From the NCBI RefSeq assembly GCF_003122385.1, contig NZ_CP029255.1:1054001-1118000 (forward strand): a stretch of 64,000 nucleotides of DNA, written 5' to 3'. This document shows, piece by piece, positions 1 through 13,300 of the stretch. Source of the DNA: Flavobacterium crocinum. Its GTDB lineage: Bacteria; Bacteroidota; Bacteroidia; Flavobacteriales; Flavobacteriaceae. Position 1 is the stretch's first letter. Each line of letters begins with the position of its first letter. Below the pieces are notes generated by a model that worked only from the letters and a program-made list of their open reading frames with translations, did no database searches and was not told the origin of the DNA. The translations under genes and the position numbers were made by a program.

Positions 1-177
1 GAAATAGAAGAAACAGAGTAACCCAAAGTAGATAAAAAGATAAATTCTGTCATGCGCATTACTGTACAGATTTGGCAAAGAAAAAACGGTATTTGTAGAC
101 GTAAATGCATACGGCAAAAATAAAAAAGCGAGGCACAATACTATGTGTTTCGCATAAAATGAAAATTTTGCTTTCAT
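1..177 (-). CDS. N-terminal fragment of a membrane protein, probably a LytS-like sensor histidine kinase
   Basis: An open frame runs from an ATG at 177 to the window edge, giving 59 codons. The peptide starts MKAKFSFYAKHIVLCLAFLF and has two hydrophobic stretches (about residues 9-25 and 46-59) around a short polar loop. This resembles the first two membrane helices of Bacteroidota LytTR-type sensor kinases as I remember them, but no catalytic part is in the window. A Bacteroidota promoter lies 46 bp upstream. It is separated from sprF (same strand) by about 160 bp and probably has its own transcript. The membrane location is fairly safe; the kinase label is a guess. Confidence 0.45.
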   Translation of the reverse strand, partial: MKAKFSFYAKHIVLCLAFLFLPYAFTSTNTVFSLPNLYSNAHDRIYLFIYFGLLCFFYF

Positions 178-222
178 AATTCAAATCTGATTATACCGTT
201 TTTAAACAAAAATGATAAAACT

Positions 223-253
223 CAAATTTAATGTTATTGCAGATTTATTTCAA
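223..253 (-). promoter_or_regulatory. Promoter for the gene starting at 177
   Basis: On the minus strand TTTG (TTG at 253-251) is followed after 20 bp by TAAATTTG (230-223). This fits the Bacteroidota -33 TTG / -7 TANNTTTG pattern and would leave a leader of about 40 nt. Confidence 0.5.
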
Positions 254-340
254 ATTATTGCGGTAAAAACACCTAATGTTGCGACTCGCTTTTAAAATGT
301 CAGCCTTTTTCGGGCCTATATTATAATCGTTATTTGGCGA

Positions 341-1309
341 TTATTCGTGAACAGGACTCTGCGTACAAGGACAGTTACTGATCGATTGTAAGAAATCAAA
401 TCCGATTGTTATCGAATGTGTTCCTGAATTGTAACTTCCAAGACCGTTAAACATTAACTGGTAAGAATAAGCAAAATAGAACTTAGATTTCATAAAACCG
501 GCCATTGGTCCCATTGCTAATGGTTTTGGGAACTGGTCATTTAAGAAACGATACGAAACGCCAATCCAATAGTAATCTTCGTAACGATTGTAACGTCTGT
601 ATTTGAAGTTAAAATCGGTAGTAGAACGCTGGTCACTTGCAAAATACTGCAAGAAAACCGATGGTTCATATTCGATACGTCTGTTTTCGCCATCTCTAAA
701 TGTAAACCCTGAATATACCTGGAAATTGGAAAGCAAATCCGGTTCGTTGGTTCTATCCTTAGTTAGGTTTTTCTTTAAAACGTTATTGGCATTAAAGCTT
801 AAATAAAATCCTTTATGACGGTATAAAGCACTAAGGTCAAAGTTATTATTTGAAGTTTGACGATTATCTGTTACAGAAGGATCAAGACCACCTCCGACTC
901 CTTCAAAATTCCCTGTTTCTAAACGGAAGGTATTTATATTATACGAGATACCAAATGATAGATATTTTTCAGAATAATAATCTAAGATAAGGTGGTGTGC
1001 AAACGAAACTTTGGCTCCGGTTTGTTTTGTATTACCGTTACTATCGTTATACAACGATATACCAACTCCCGAACGATCCAGAACACGAAAATCTGCATAC
1101 AATGATTGGTTATCCGGTGCATCTTTAATTCCGACCCACTGTGTTAAACCATTGGCCCTGATACGGAGGTTATCTCCAATACCGGCATAAGCAGGTGAAA
1201 GAATAAAAGGGTTATCAGCTAAATACTGTGTAAACACCGGTAGGTTTAACTCTTGGCTGTAACTTGTTGTTACAGCCATGAGTACTAAGGATAAAATAAA
1301 CTTTTTCAT
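341..1309 (-). CDS. sprF: SprF, PorP/SprF-family outer-membrane protein paired with SprB
   Basis: A 322-residue protein with a signal peptide (MKKFILSLVLMAVTTSYS) followed by QYLADNPFILSPAYAGIGDN, the hallmark opening of the PorP/SprF family, and then alternating beta-strand sequence. In F. johnsoniae SprF is needed to deliver SprB to the cell surface by the type IX secretion system, but not for secretion of chitinase. It lies 43 bp downstream of sprB as the last gene of the operon. A longer frame reaches back to 1405, but the signal peptide at 1309 fixes the start. I see no convincing terminator in the 160 bp after the stop. The assignment rests on family sequence plus the operon context. 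Confidence 0.93.
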   Translation of the reverse strand: MKKFILSLVLMAVTTSYSQELNLPVFTQYLADNPFILSPAYAGIGDNLRIRANGLTQWVGIKDAPDNQSLYADFRVLDRSGVGISLYNDSNGNTKQTGAKVSFAHHLILDYYSEKYLSFGISYNINTFRLETGNFEGVGGGLDPSVTDNRQTSNNNFDLSALYRHKGFYLSFNANNVLKKNLTKDRTNEPDLLSNFQVYSGFTFRDGENRRIEYEPSVFLQYFASDQRSTTDFNFKYRRYNRYEDYYWIGVSYRFLNDQFPKPLAMGPMAGFMKSKFYFAYSYQLMFNGLGSYNSGTHSITIGFDFLQSISNCPCTQSPVHE

Positions 1310-1352
1310 TGTAATAATTTTTTTAGATAACATCATTGGGGCTATAATTTTG

Positions 1353-4300
1353 TTATCTGTATAATGTGAAATGTCCAACAAACTCTCTATTATCTTTTGG
1401 ATCATTCAGTTTAAGAACATACCAGTAATCTCCTGTTGGTAATTCATTTCCGTTGTATCTACCGTCCCATTTTCCTCCAACTTTATATTTACCGACTACT
1501 CGACCGTATCTGTCATAAACATCGAACGTCAGATCTTTGTAAGCTAATGCACCACAACCTGGACCAATAGTAGTATTAGCACCTGAACCGTTTGGTGTAA
1601 AGTAGTTCGGCAGACAGAAGTCGTAGAATGTACCAGGAACATCAATTGTTGCTTCACAACCATTTTTGTCTCTTACAATCACTTTATAAACATCTGTTCT
1701 GTAGATTCTATAAGTATTTGATGAAGAGAATGGCTCTCCGTTGAAACTGTATTCGTATGGCGCAACACCTCCGGAAGCTTTTACTGATATCGTATTGATT
1801 TCATTGCTTTGTTTTGTTGTATCAATTAAACTTAGTTCAGCAATTGCATTTACAGGGAAAACTGCAGTTGGCACTTCACATCCGTTAGTGTGTCTTGCAA
1901 CGATGAAGTGATCACCAGCAGGAACATTTGTGAAGATGTTACTTGGCTGATAAGTACCATTGTTGTCTAATGAGTAATCTACATCTGTAGGACTATTAGA
2001 TGGATCAACAGTAACTATTATCATATTTGCTTGTGCATTGTTAACACAATCGTATGTTACCTCAACAGTTGGGTTAAGAACTACAGCATTGTCCATATTA
2101 ACTTCAACCATAGTTGTACAACTAGCATCTTTAATGTAAACATTGTGTAAACCTCCTTTAAGGTTACTAAAGTCATGTCTTGTACCATTATTCAATGGAA
2201 CATAAGTACCATTTTCATTATCAAGACTAATACTGTATGGCAATGTACCACCAGAAACCTCTATACTAAATGCACCATCTCTGTCACCATCACAAATTTC
2301 TTGTATAATAGGACCAACCACTTTACCTTCTAAAGGATTTGGCTCTGTGATTTCCCGTTCAATAATTACGAAACATGAGTTTTCATCCTGAACTATTATT
2401 GTATAAGTCCCCGGAGCTAATCGATCAAAAATAAACTTATCATCGAATTGTCCTAAGTTTGGAGAAATTGCATATTTAATAACACCTGTACCACCAGTTG
2501 CAGCAATAACAATTTTACCATCATTAGCTCCAAAACAAGTTGCATTTGTAACTGATGGAGTTGCAAGCAACTCTGCATCTGGTTCTTTAATAGTTATTGG
2601 ACCAGAATCGTATTGACAATCTCCACTATCAACTCGTACAACATACACTCCTTTAGGAAGTAAGTCGAAATAACCCTCTGGTTGAGGACCTCTTACAACC
2701 ACACCAGAATCATTAAATAAAGTATAAGAATAATTTCCTAATCCACCTACACCTACAGCATCAATAACTGCAGTAGCACTTCCTTTACAATAAACCTCAG
2801 CGTTCATTAAATCTATCTCTAAATCTAACGGTGCTAATGGGTTTATAGTAACATTGTTAGAAATAACTCCAATACATCCATTAGAATCTCTTACATAATA
2901 CTGGTGATCTCCTATACCTACTGAAAAAGTCGTAGATGATCCAAATGAACCAGCAATAGTTGTAAATGTCTTATCAGTACTATACTCATAAGGACCAGAA
3001 CCACCAATTGCACTTAAAGTTAATGTCGCATCAGTTTTACAAGTAATTCCTGTAGCAAGTGTTAATGACGGCTCAACTTTTGACGGCTCGTTAATCACTA
3101 TCTCAGCACTTGGTGCTGAAACACAGTTAATTCCGTCAACCACTGTTACACTATATCTTCCTGCACTTAAACCTGAGAAAACTGGGCTAGTTTGCGATTC
3201 ACTTGACATTACAGGATCAGTAGAAAGATAATTCAAGATATATGAATAGTTCATTTCCTGACCTCCAGTTGGAAGATCAACAGTAATTTCACCACTTGTA
3301 TCTCCATTACACAATAAAGTATTTACAGTTGCATTTGCTGTAACTAAAATTGGATCTGGATTTTTTAATGTTACTGTTGCTGTATCAATACATCCATTAA
3401 CGTCTTTAACGTTTACGGTATAAACTCCTGCTGTCAAATTCTCAAAATAAGACTGAGTAGAATATCCTACACTTACTGGACCAACCAATTCATAAAGGTA
3501 GTCTCCACCTAGCCATCCACCTTCAGCGCTTACCGTGATAGTACCATCATTACCCGGATCACAAGTGATTGGAGTATGGCTTTCTGATATTGTTAAGGCT
3601 GCATCAGGCTGTTCGATTATAAATGATCTTTCAATCTCACAGCTTGGCGGACCAACTAATTTTGCTGTTACAGTATAATTACCAGCTGGTAAGTTCGGAA
3701 TATTTATTGTTGCTCCTGATGTTGTTCCGCTAAGGTTAACAGGACCCGTAATAACATAATCAAAAGCTCCTGCATCATCACTTGGGTCTGTTTGGTTGTC
3801 AACAATAGTTAAATCAACACTTCCTGTTGCACTTCCAAAACAAACAACATTTTTAGTAATTCTCTCCAGTTCAAATGTATTTGGATTATTTACATAATGA
3901 ATATTTGTAATAAAACATCCTGTAATAGGATTAGTTACTGTAACTAAATAGTTTCCAATTGTCAATCCTGTGAAAGCGCCATCATTATTTGTTTGATCGT
4001 AAGTACTTCCAACTGAAATTCCTTTTACATTGTAACTTAAAACTGGCATTGGTGTAGCAGTTCCTACAGTAATTGCATTTACTTGAATACTTTCGTCATT
4101 ATTACAAGTAATTGCTGTTGTCACTGTAATTGCAGCTGGAGTAGCAAACTCAATTCCGACAAATGGTTGTATTGTAGCTGTGGCTGTACCCAAACATCCT
4201 TTATCATCATATACATTAATTACATAATTTCCTCCTAATAGATCTGATTCAATATAAACAGGATTATCTCCTCTTTGAACCGCCACTGGGTTTCCATCTC

Positions 4301-7300
4301 TAAAGAATTCATATACTGTATACGTATTAGAACCTCCCGATGGTAATGGTATTGTAATCGTAGCATTATTCTCTTTGTTACCAGTTGTACATCTGTAATC
4401 TGCCACTACTGGAGCTGGAATCACAATTGGTAATGGTTCACTAACATCAATATCTTTAAAAACAGGACATCCTTTTCCAGAAGTTACAGTAACTCTGTAC
4501 GTACCTGCTGGAAGGTTTGTAAATACATTACCTACCAATGTCATTCCGATTGGAGCTGGATTAATAGCATATGTATATACTGGATTATTATTTACAGTTC
4601 CTGTTGTAGGATCCATTTTAACCGTAATCGATCCTGTACTTCCTCCATTACAAATTACTGGACTTGGAACTAAAGTAAATTCGATAGCAGTATTTGGTAC
4701 TGGAATTACAGCATCTACTAATACCGTACAAGTTGTTACATTATCTCTAACTGTAAATTGGTAATTACCAGGAGTCAAATTACTAAATACAGGAGAAGAA
4801 CCAAACATAATACCATCTTGGCTAAACTCATAGTTCGCTGTTCCAGAACCTCCTGAAGGCAATAATGTTACTTCACCTTCATTTCCATTACAGATTGGAG
4901 AATTAGTTATTTGATAACCAGAACGTAAAGGCTGTAATATCGTTACCGGAGCATCAACTATACATAAGTTAGCATCTCTAACATATACTGTATAATCTCC
5001 AGGTGTAGTTACTTCCAATACATTGTTGTTTAATTGCCAAGTATTTTTGTCTAGACTGTATTCTAAATCTGATGTAAATCCTGTAGCTGTTACCGTAATA
5101 GTATAACCTGTTGTAGTAGCACAATGAGTTGGCACTACAGCAGTTATAGCTGGCATTGGATCTTGTGCGATGTTAACCGTTTTAAAGTCGTAACATCCGT
5201 TGGCATCTCTAACATAAACATCGTAAGAATCATATGCCGGAGCAATTTTAGCTGTAGCAATTTCTATTCTTGTAAATGTTTTATAATCTCCCGAAGCCGG
5301 AACTGTTGGTGGAGTTGTTGTTGGTACCACTGCATAAGAATACTCTTTTACACCTCCTACAATTGTAGTTGGATCTATGGTAATTACTGCAAACGGTTTA
5401 TCACAATATTGATTTTTAACATCTGGAACAAAATTTATTAAGCTTAGCGCTGCTGGTTCTTTAATTTCTACATCAGTAGAAGTTATTGTACAACTTGGGT
5501 AAGCACCTTCTGTTACCACTACTCTATATTGTGTACCAGCAGTGAATCCGAAAGGAATTACAAATGGATTTGCCGTTGCTGTATCTCCTGGACCAGAAGT
5601 TACTGCCACTGGGTTTGTACCATTGAATACTTGATAAGTATAAGGTCCGCTATAATCTACAATATTAATTTCAATGGCCCCACTATTATTACCATTACAA
5701 TCTACGTGAGCAGAAGCAATAGCATTCACAGAAGCAATTTCGTAAACAGGAATTTCATATTCAGGAGATTTGATACGACATCCTGTATTGTTGTCTATCA
5801 CTTCAAACTGATAACTGCTTCCTGCTGTTGCATCATTATAAGTAAACGTATTTCCTGTAACTGTTGTAGCAGGTCCTGGGATTAATACACCGTTTTCATA
5901 TACATTATATGTAAATGCGTTTGGCGTATTGCTTCCTCCAGTGATTTGTACATTTATTTCTTGTGCTCTGTTAATACAATCAATCGGATCTCCAAAAGTA
6001 CCAATTGCAGAAATAAATTTAGGCAACGGATCTAAAACAGCTGGCAATTGTGTTGATTGAATACAGCCATTTGAATCTTTTACATAGAATGTTGGATTTT
6101 GAGTAAATCCAGTGTCAGATAATTCAAATGAGTATCTATTGTCTGCTGGTGTGCTGTTACTTTCGAAATAATTCGTACCATCGATACTGAAAGTATATGT
6201 ACCTGTACCACCGCCACCTGTAACAACCGCAGTTGTTTTAGTTGGATCAACAGCACAGCTAAATGGTGTTACAGTAGCCGACGCTGTTACAAGAACAGGA
6301 GTTGCTATAGTTACATCTACATTAGCTTCACATTCTCTCGCTGATTGTACACTTACGTTATAATCTCCAGGAGTTAAACCAGTAAACAGATTATTATTTT
6401 TCTGAACTATTGGCGCGCCTGCTGGTGACGTCGGTGTAAGCGTATACGTATATTCAGGATTATCATTAACTGCTCTTAAATTAACAGTAATAGTTCCGTT
6501 GTTATTTGTGCCCTGTGGCGTATTACAATCTACTGGCGTAATCGCTATATCAGATTGTAATAAATCTACTGGCGTTGGAGGCAGCATAACAATTTTTTCT
6601 GTAATCGTGTAATTACAATTTCTAGCATCATAAACTACAAACTCGTAAGTTCCATTACCAGTTACAGTATATTCAGCAGTATCTGATCCTACAGGGAATG
6701 CTATAGGAAGCGACGCTCCAGTATTATCCTTATTAACAGTATAAGAATAAGAACCGTATCCTCCTACTGCAGTAATTTTGATCGTTCCGTCTACAATACC
6801 TGTACAGAAAATATCTTTTTCGTTTGTTGCCGAAGCAAATAGCTGTGGTTTAATTTCGTTATTTGAAACTGCAACTTCACAACCAAAAGCATCTTTTACA
6901 AAAATTTCATAAATTCCTGGAGTTAAGTCCTTGAATGTATTATCTATTGTCCAAGATTGTTTATTATCGATACTATACATGTATCCTCCTGCACCACCTG
7001 AAGCCGTAACAACCAAAGTGGCTAAATCTGTATTATCATAACAATAATCAGATGTTGTAGCAATAATAGCTGTTGGAGGAGTTGGAATTACCAAAGTAAA
7101 TGAATCCGTAACAGTACAACCATTAGCATCTTGTACAGATACTCCATAAAGTCCGTCAAGTCTTAAGCCTCCAAAAATACCATCTGTATTTGTGATTGCT
7201 GGACCTGATGGAGGTGTAAGCGTAAATTTATTATTACCCCATCCTCCTTGAGCAGTAACTTTAACAGCGCCGTCAGTTGTACATCCTAATGGTGTAACAT

Positions 7301-10300
7301 CTAAAGGATCTAAAGTGAATGCCACAACTGGCTCATTAATAACTGCAACTGTTGAAGTTGCAGGACATCTTGGATAAGCTGATTCTACTATTCTTACAGT
7401 ATAATTTGATCCTTCTCCTAATCCGAACGGTATTGTAAATGGATTAGAAGTAGTAGTATCATGAGATCCAGATGCGCCTATTCCCACCACCGGTGTAGCA
7501 CCATCGTACAATGCATACGTATATGGCCCTGTGTAACCTGAAACGAAAATTTCAATACTTCCATTCGTTGCAGATTTACAAGTTACATCAGCTACAGTAG
7601 TTGCTCTAACCTCTACAGTATTAAATACTGGAACTTCATAAATATTACTCAAAATTTCACAATGCGTTGCGTTATCAGTTATTCTAAACTGATATTTGCT
7701 TCCAATTGAAGTTGCATCGTAAGGAAATGTTTGTGAAACACTTGATGCTGCAAGAACTATATATGGATCACCATCGATCGAAACTTCATATTTCAAATCA
7801 ATTGGAGTTGTAGATCCGCCTACAACTGTTATTTCAATAACTTCTCTTCCGTTTTGACAGTCAATTTGCGAATCTGCTGCTGTTGATCTCGTTGCTGTTG
7901 CTGAGATTAACTTTGGAAGCGGTTCTAAAGGAGTAGTCAATGTAGTACTTTCTACACAACCGTTAGCATCTTTAACCCAATATGTTGGATTTTGAACTCC
8001 AAGATTATCGGAAATTTCAAATGTATACTTATTGTCTGCCGGACTACTATTACTTGTAAAATAATCTGTACCGTTTTGACTAAAAGTATAAGTTCCTGAA
8101 CCACCTGTACCTGTTACAACTACCGTTGTAGTTGCAGGATCTACCGTACAGCTAAATGGCGTTGCGTCTGCAGTAGCCACTACAGCTGCCGGAGCTGGTA
8201 CATTTGCCGGTAATTGCAATTCACAACCTCTGCCAGAAATTACTTTAATCGTATAATCTCCCGCACTTAATCCTGTGAATACATTATTATTAAGTTGTGT
8301 TTTAACAGGTCCCGTTGGTGAAACAGGTGTTAATTCATAAGTATAATCTGGATTATCATTTGCTGGATTTAAATTAACAGTCAATGTTCCATTGTCTGTT
8401 GCTCCTACTTGACCAGCAGTACAATCTACAGGAGTAGTAACAATATCTGTCAATACAAAATTGATTGGTGTTGGAAGAATTAATTTCACGTCTACCGTTC
8501 TCGTACAAGATGTATTAACATCTCTAACTGTAACTGTATAATCTCCAGCTCCTATACCATTAAATGTCGGACTAAACTGTACCACATTTGCAATTGCTGG
8601 CAATGAAGTTTTTATTAATGTATACTCGAAGTTATTCGGCACGAATCCTCCTTTGACTTCCGCAGTAATTACACCATTGGTCTCTTCACAAATTGGCAAT
8701 GTTGTAAAACTTGCTTCAAGCTCAAGTGGTGTAGAAATTAGATCTAAATCTACCTTATTACCACATCCGTTAACATCTTTTACTTCTACACTATGAGGTC
8801 CAGAAGAAAGATTTGGAATAGAGAATGATGCAGAAGGCATAGGAACAGGAGCTGCACCATCTAAAATATAATAATGTTGCCCCATACCTGTCGTTGTCAA
8901 ATTAACATCGATTACAAAAGAACCTTCTGTAGCACAGATATCATTTGTCACCGCAGTAATAACCGGCGATGGATCTAATTCTACTTCAATAAAAGCTGTA
9001 GCAATACATCCGTTCGCATCTTTAACGTAAACGATATAACGACCGTTATCTCTATTGAAAGTATTAGATGTATGTGCTGTTAAACTAAATGTTGCACTAA
9101 AAGCTGCATCTGTAGGAACTGGATCCACATTATCAATTACACCAGCAGCCCCTGTATCAGGGAAAACCTGATATAAATAAGGATGTGCTGTGATACCGTT
9201 TGCAACATCTGCAGCTCTAACAGTTCCACCTTTTCCAAAAGCTTCAATAACACCTTTTGCAGAACCACAATTATCATTTTTCGCAGTAGCGCTTAATGAC
9301 AATGGTACAACTGACTGTGTTATTGTAAACGTATCAGAAGAATTCATACAAACTGTATTTCCTAAATTGTCCTCTTCAGTAAATAAGATATAGTAAGTAC
9401 CTGGTTTAAGAGGTCCTACATTATTTACAGTCATAGTTGGTAAGGTAACTGTTCCGCCTACTGCAGGTGTAACAATGATATTCGTTTGTGAATTGTAAAT
9501 TTCATATTTAACTCGTGTTGTAGTTGGTTGCGGATTTGCAATTGTAAATGAAACCGTTCCATTGTCAGCTCCAGTACAAGTTACATTTGCAGCAGTAACA
9601 ACACTTGTTAATGTAGATGCAGATTTCGTTGGTCCATCTGCCTGTTTGAAATAATAACATTTTGTTGTATCATCATAAACAACAAAAGAATATACTACTC
9701 CCGGATTAAGATTATTAAATGTAGACTGTAATAATAGCGGATCTCCCGGTAGTGCAGGAGGTGACAAAGCATCTGCACTCTGGTAAAAAGCAGCATAAGT
9801 TGCATAATCAAATTTTGTTGGATCTGTTGGATCTAAAGGATATTTAGCAAAATAATATGGTCCTCCAGGAATTGTTGGCGTTGCTGTAACTACTAAACTA
9901 GCAGTTGTACAAGACGCTGGTCCAGGAGTAACCTCAATTTTCAAATCTTCTGGCGGTGATGCCATATTGATTTTTTTAGTAAGTGAACATCCGTTTATAT
10001 CAGATACTGTTAATTCATAAATTCCAAAATTTAAGATATTAAACGTATGGTCTTCATTTCCTGTAGGATGATAAACCTGAGTTGCGCTGGTGTTACTTGT
10101 TAAAGTATAAGTATAACCCGATGCAGCAGGAGCTGGATTGGTAGTTCCACCTGTCAGACCTATTACTGAGATAGAACCAAAAGTTGTACCTGTAGTACCT
10201 CCAACACATTTAATTTGAACATCAACTAAAGCAAAATCAATTTTTGGAGCATCTATAATACTAGTTGTTTCATCTTTATAACAACCTTTAGCATCAGTAA

Positions 10301-13300
10301 CTCTAACAATATAATCTCCTGCAGGAAGACCTGTTGTCTGAATACCATAGTTTACGTCTGGTGTAGCAGGAACTAAAGCAGAATTATCTTTAGTTACATT
10401 TATTGTATAAGGACTCGCTCCTTTTGTCTGATCAATTGTTACAGTGATAGAACCCGTAGCATCTCCATTACACAAAATAGTTGAATTTGGAGTGAGAGCA
10501 AATTCCGGATTTGTTTTTGGTGCAACAACTACTGTTGAAGTAAGACTACAATTAGTTGTAGAAGCATCCCTTAAAGTGAACAAATAAGTTGTATCTCCAC
10601 TTGCAGTAGTTGCAGTAGGATCAGTATATGTAAATGTTGTACCTATAACTGGTCTAACTGTAGGATCAGGTGTACCATTTATAGTAACAGTATAAGTATA
10701 CGGTGTTTTTCCTCCCGAAACAGTCCCTTTAATTTCAATATCCTGACCATTACAAGTAGCTAAAGTTTCTAATTTGGCATTGAATTTTAACTCTGTTTCT
10801 ATAGCTTGTGCTGGTAATGTTAAGATACAGCCTGTAGTCATGTCTTTAACTTTAACTACATAACTTCCTGGATTTAAGTTGTCGAAAGTTCCGCTTGTCT
10901 GATATTGCCCATCGTTAATATTGTACATATACGTCGGAGAAACAACAGCAGGTGTTACTACGATTTTCGCTTTCCCTACTGCATCATAACATAAATCAGA
11001 AGCTGTTAAATCAATACTTGCATCTGGCTGAATTGCTGCGTCAACATTAAATGTTGTCGAAATTGTACAGCCGTCTCCACTCAAATCTGTAACTGAAATT
11101 CCATATGTTCCAGATTGAGTCAAATTATTAAATGTAGAACTAGACTGTGGTCCAACTACAGTATTATCTGGTAATGTAAGTGTATATCTGTTATTACCCC
11201 ATCCGCCAACTGTATTGATTACGACTTTACCATTGTTTGGTGAACAAGTAATCGGTGTAATAGTTGGTGCAGTAAATGCAAACTGGATTGCTGGCTCTTT
11301 TACTTCAACCGCTTTTGTTGCAGTACACTCAGTCGTTGGATTTGTAATTGTAATGGTATAAGTACTTGCCAATAGGCCTGTAAAAGTAATAACGTTTCCT
11401 GACTGTGATGATTGAGTATTAGGAATCACCACATTTGCACTATTTCTAAGTACATAAGTAAACGCTCCTGCCGCACCAGAAACTGTAAATACTATACTTC
11501 CATCATCATCTCCTTTACAAGTTACATTAGCACCTAGAGTACCGTTAACAAAAACAGGCAACGCTTTATCAATTGTATACTCGCCAAAAGTTGCACAACC
11601 GTAACTATCTGTAACTTTAAATTTATAAGATCCCGGAGGTAAATTATTAAATGTATGACTTTGAGCTGAAACATTTGTAGCAACAAGATCTGCTGCAGCC
11701 ACCGTTGCATCAGTATCTGTTATTTCAAATCTAAATGGTGCAACACCATTGTCAACTGAAACTGTTAGGCTTGTTTTATCCTGACCTGTTGCACAAGTAA
11801 TTGCTGCTGGCGGAGTAAAAGCCATGTTGGCTGGTGGGTCTAATGCCTCAACATCTGGAGATACTAAAACTCTAAATGGACAGTTATTTGCATCGTAAAC
11901 ATCAACAGTAACTGGACCTGTTGCTGTAGTTTGATAAGTGTTTGATATTACTGGTGTTAGACCATTATAACTATATCTGTATTTATTAGGACCTGTATAA
12001 GGTGTACCAGGAAGATCAATAACTACTGTAATTGTTGCTGCTAACACTGTAGTTCCACTACCACATTTTAATGGTGTAGTAACATCTGCGTGCGCAGTTA
12101 ATTCTGCAGGATTATTTAATGTTTCTGATACAACAAATGTACATTTTTTAGCATCAGTAACTCTAAACCAATATGTCCCAGCTCCTATATTACTATGTTT
12201 GTTTGTAGCCATAGCAGAAAATCCTGTTGTACCAGAAGTAGTAGAAACTTCATAGGTATATGGTGACAAACCTAAACTTGCAGTTACCTCTATAGAACCA
12301 TTTGTTCCATTATAACAAGTAGGATTTATTGGTTTTGTAACAGCAGTTGGATTTTCTTTTGTATTAATTGTTCTAGAAACAACTGTTGTACAGTTATTTT
12401 TATCTGTAATCTCAAAATAATGTGTTCCCGCCGCACCCGTGTCAAAAGTAAAAACTCTTGATCCTGCTGGTACATCAGTATATAATCCTGTAAATGGAGC
12501 TCCTGTTGTATTATGTCTGTATTTAAAATCAGGGTATCCGTTAGCAATAGTTACCTCAATTGTAGCATCTGGAGAAGCTGGTGCAACATCACAATCTAAA
12601 TCAGCTAATAATTTAGTTGATGCTGAAACCGGTATAGCAATAATTTCTTCATCTAAATCAGTATAACATCCTGTAGAGGTATCTGTAACTCTAATAATAT
12701 ATTTTCCTGGAACTAATCCTGTGAAAGTTCCATCAGCTTTTGCAGTACCATTATTAATACTGTAAGTATAGTTTGCCTGTGTATTTGGAATTACTTTTAA
12801 AGTTGCTCCGGCACCACCCGCACATAAGCTTGAATCTGGATCTAAACTTGCGCTTGGTTTTGTTTCTGGATTAATTGTAAACGTTCCTGTTACTTCGCAG
12901 CCTTTTGCATCTTTTACTACAAATGAATAATCACCTGCATCTAAACCAGAAAATAATTTATTACTGTGTGAAACTGTCGGTCCTGCTGGTGCTGTTGGAG
13001 TAATAGAATAACTGTAAGATCCCCATCCACCTTTCGCATTAAATGTAACCGAACCTTTAGCTTTACAAGTCACATGTACTAAATCACTAGGGTCTAAAGC
13101 TAATACTGCCGTTGGAGCAGAAATTGTTTCATCATCAGACTGAGAACAATTTGTATCAACATTTGTTACTATAATGGTATGTAAACCTGCATTCAAATTT
13201 GGTGCAGAAATAGTAAATGAAGTTCCTGCATTAGGTGAAATTCCTGTTTGAACTGGTAATGCACCATCAATTTGATACGTATAATTTACATTATTACCTA

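Noticed and set aside
1310..1405. N-terminal extension of sprF overlapping sprB
   Set aside because: A signal peptide begins at 1309, and the extension would overlap the conserved end of SprB.
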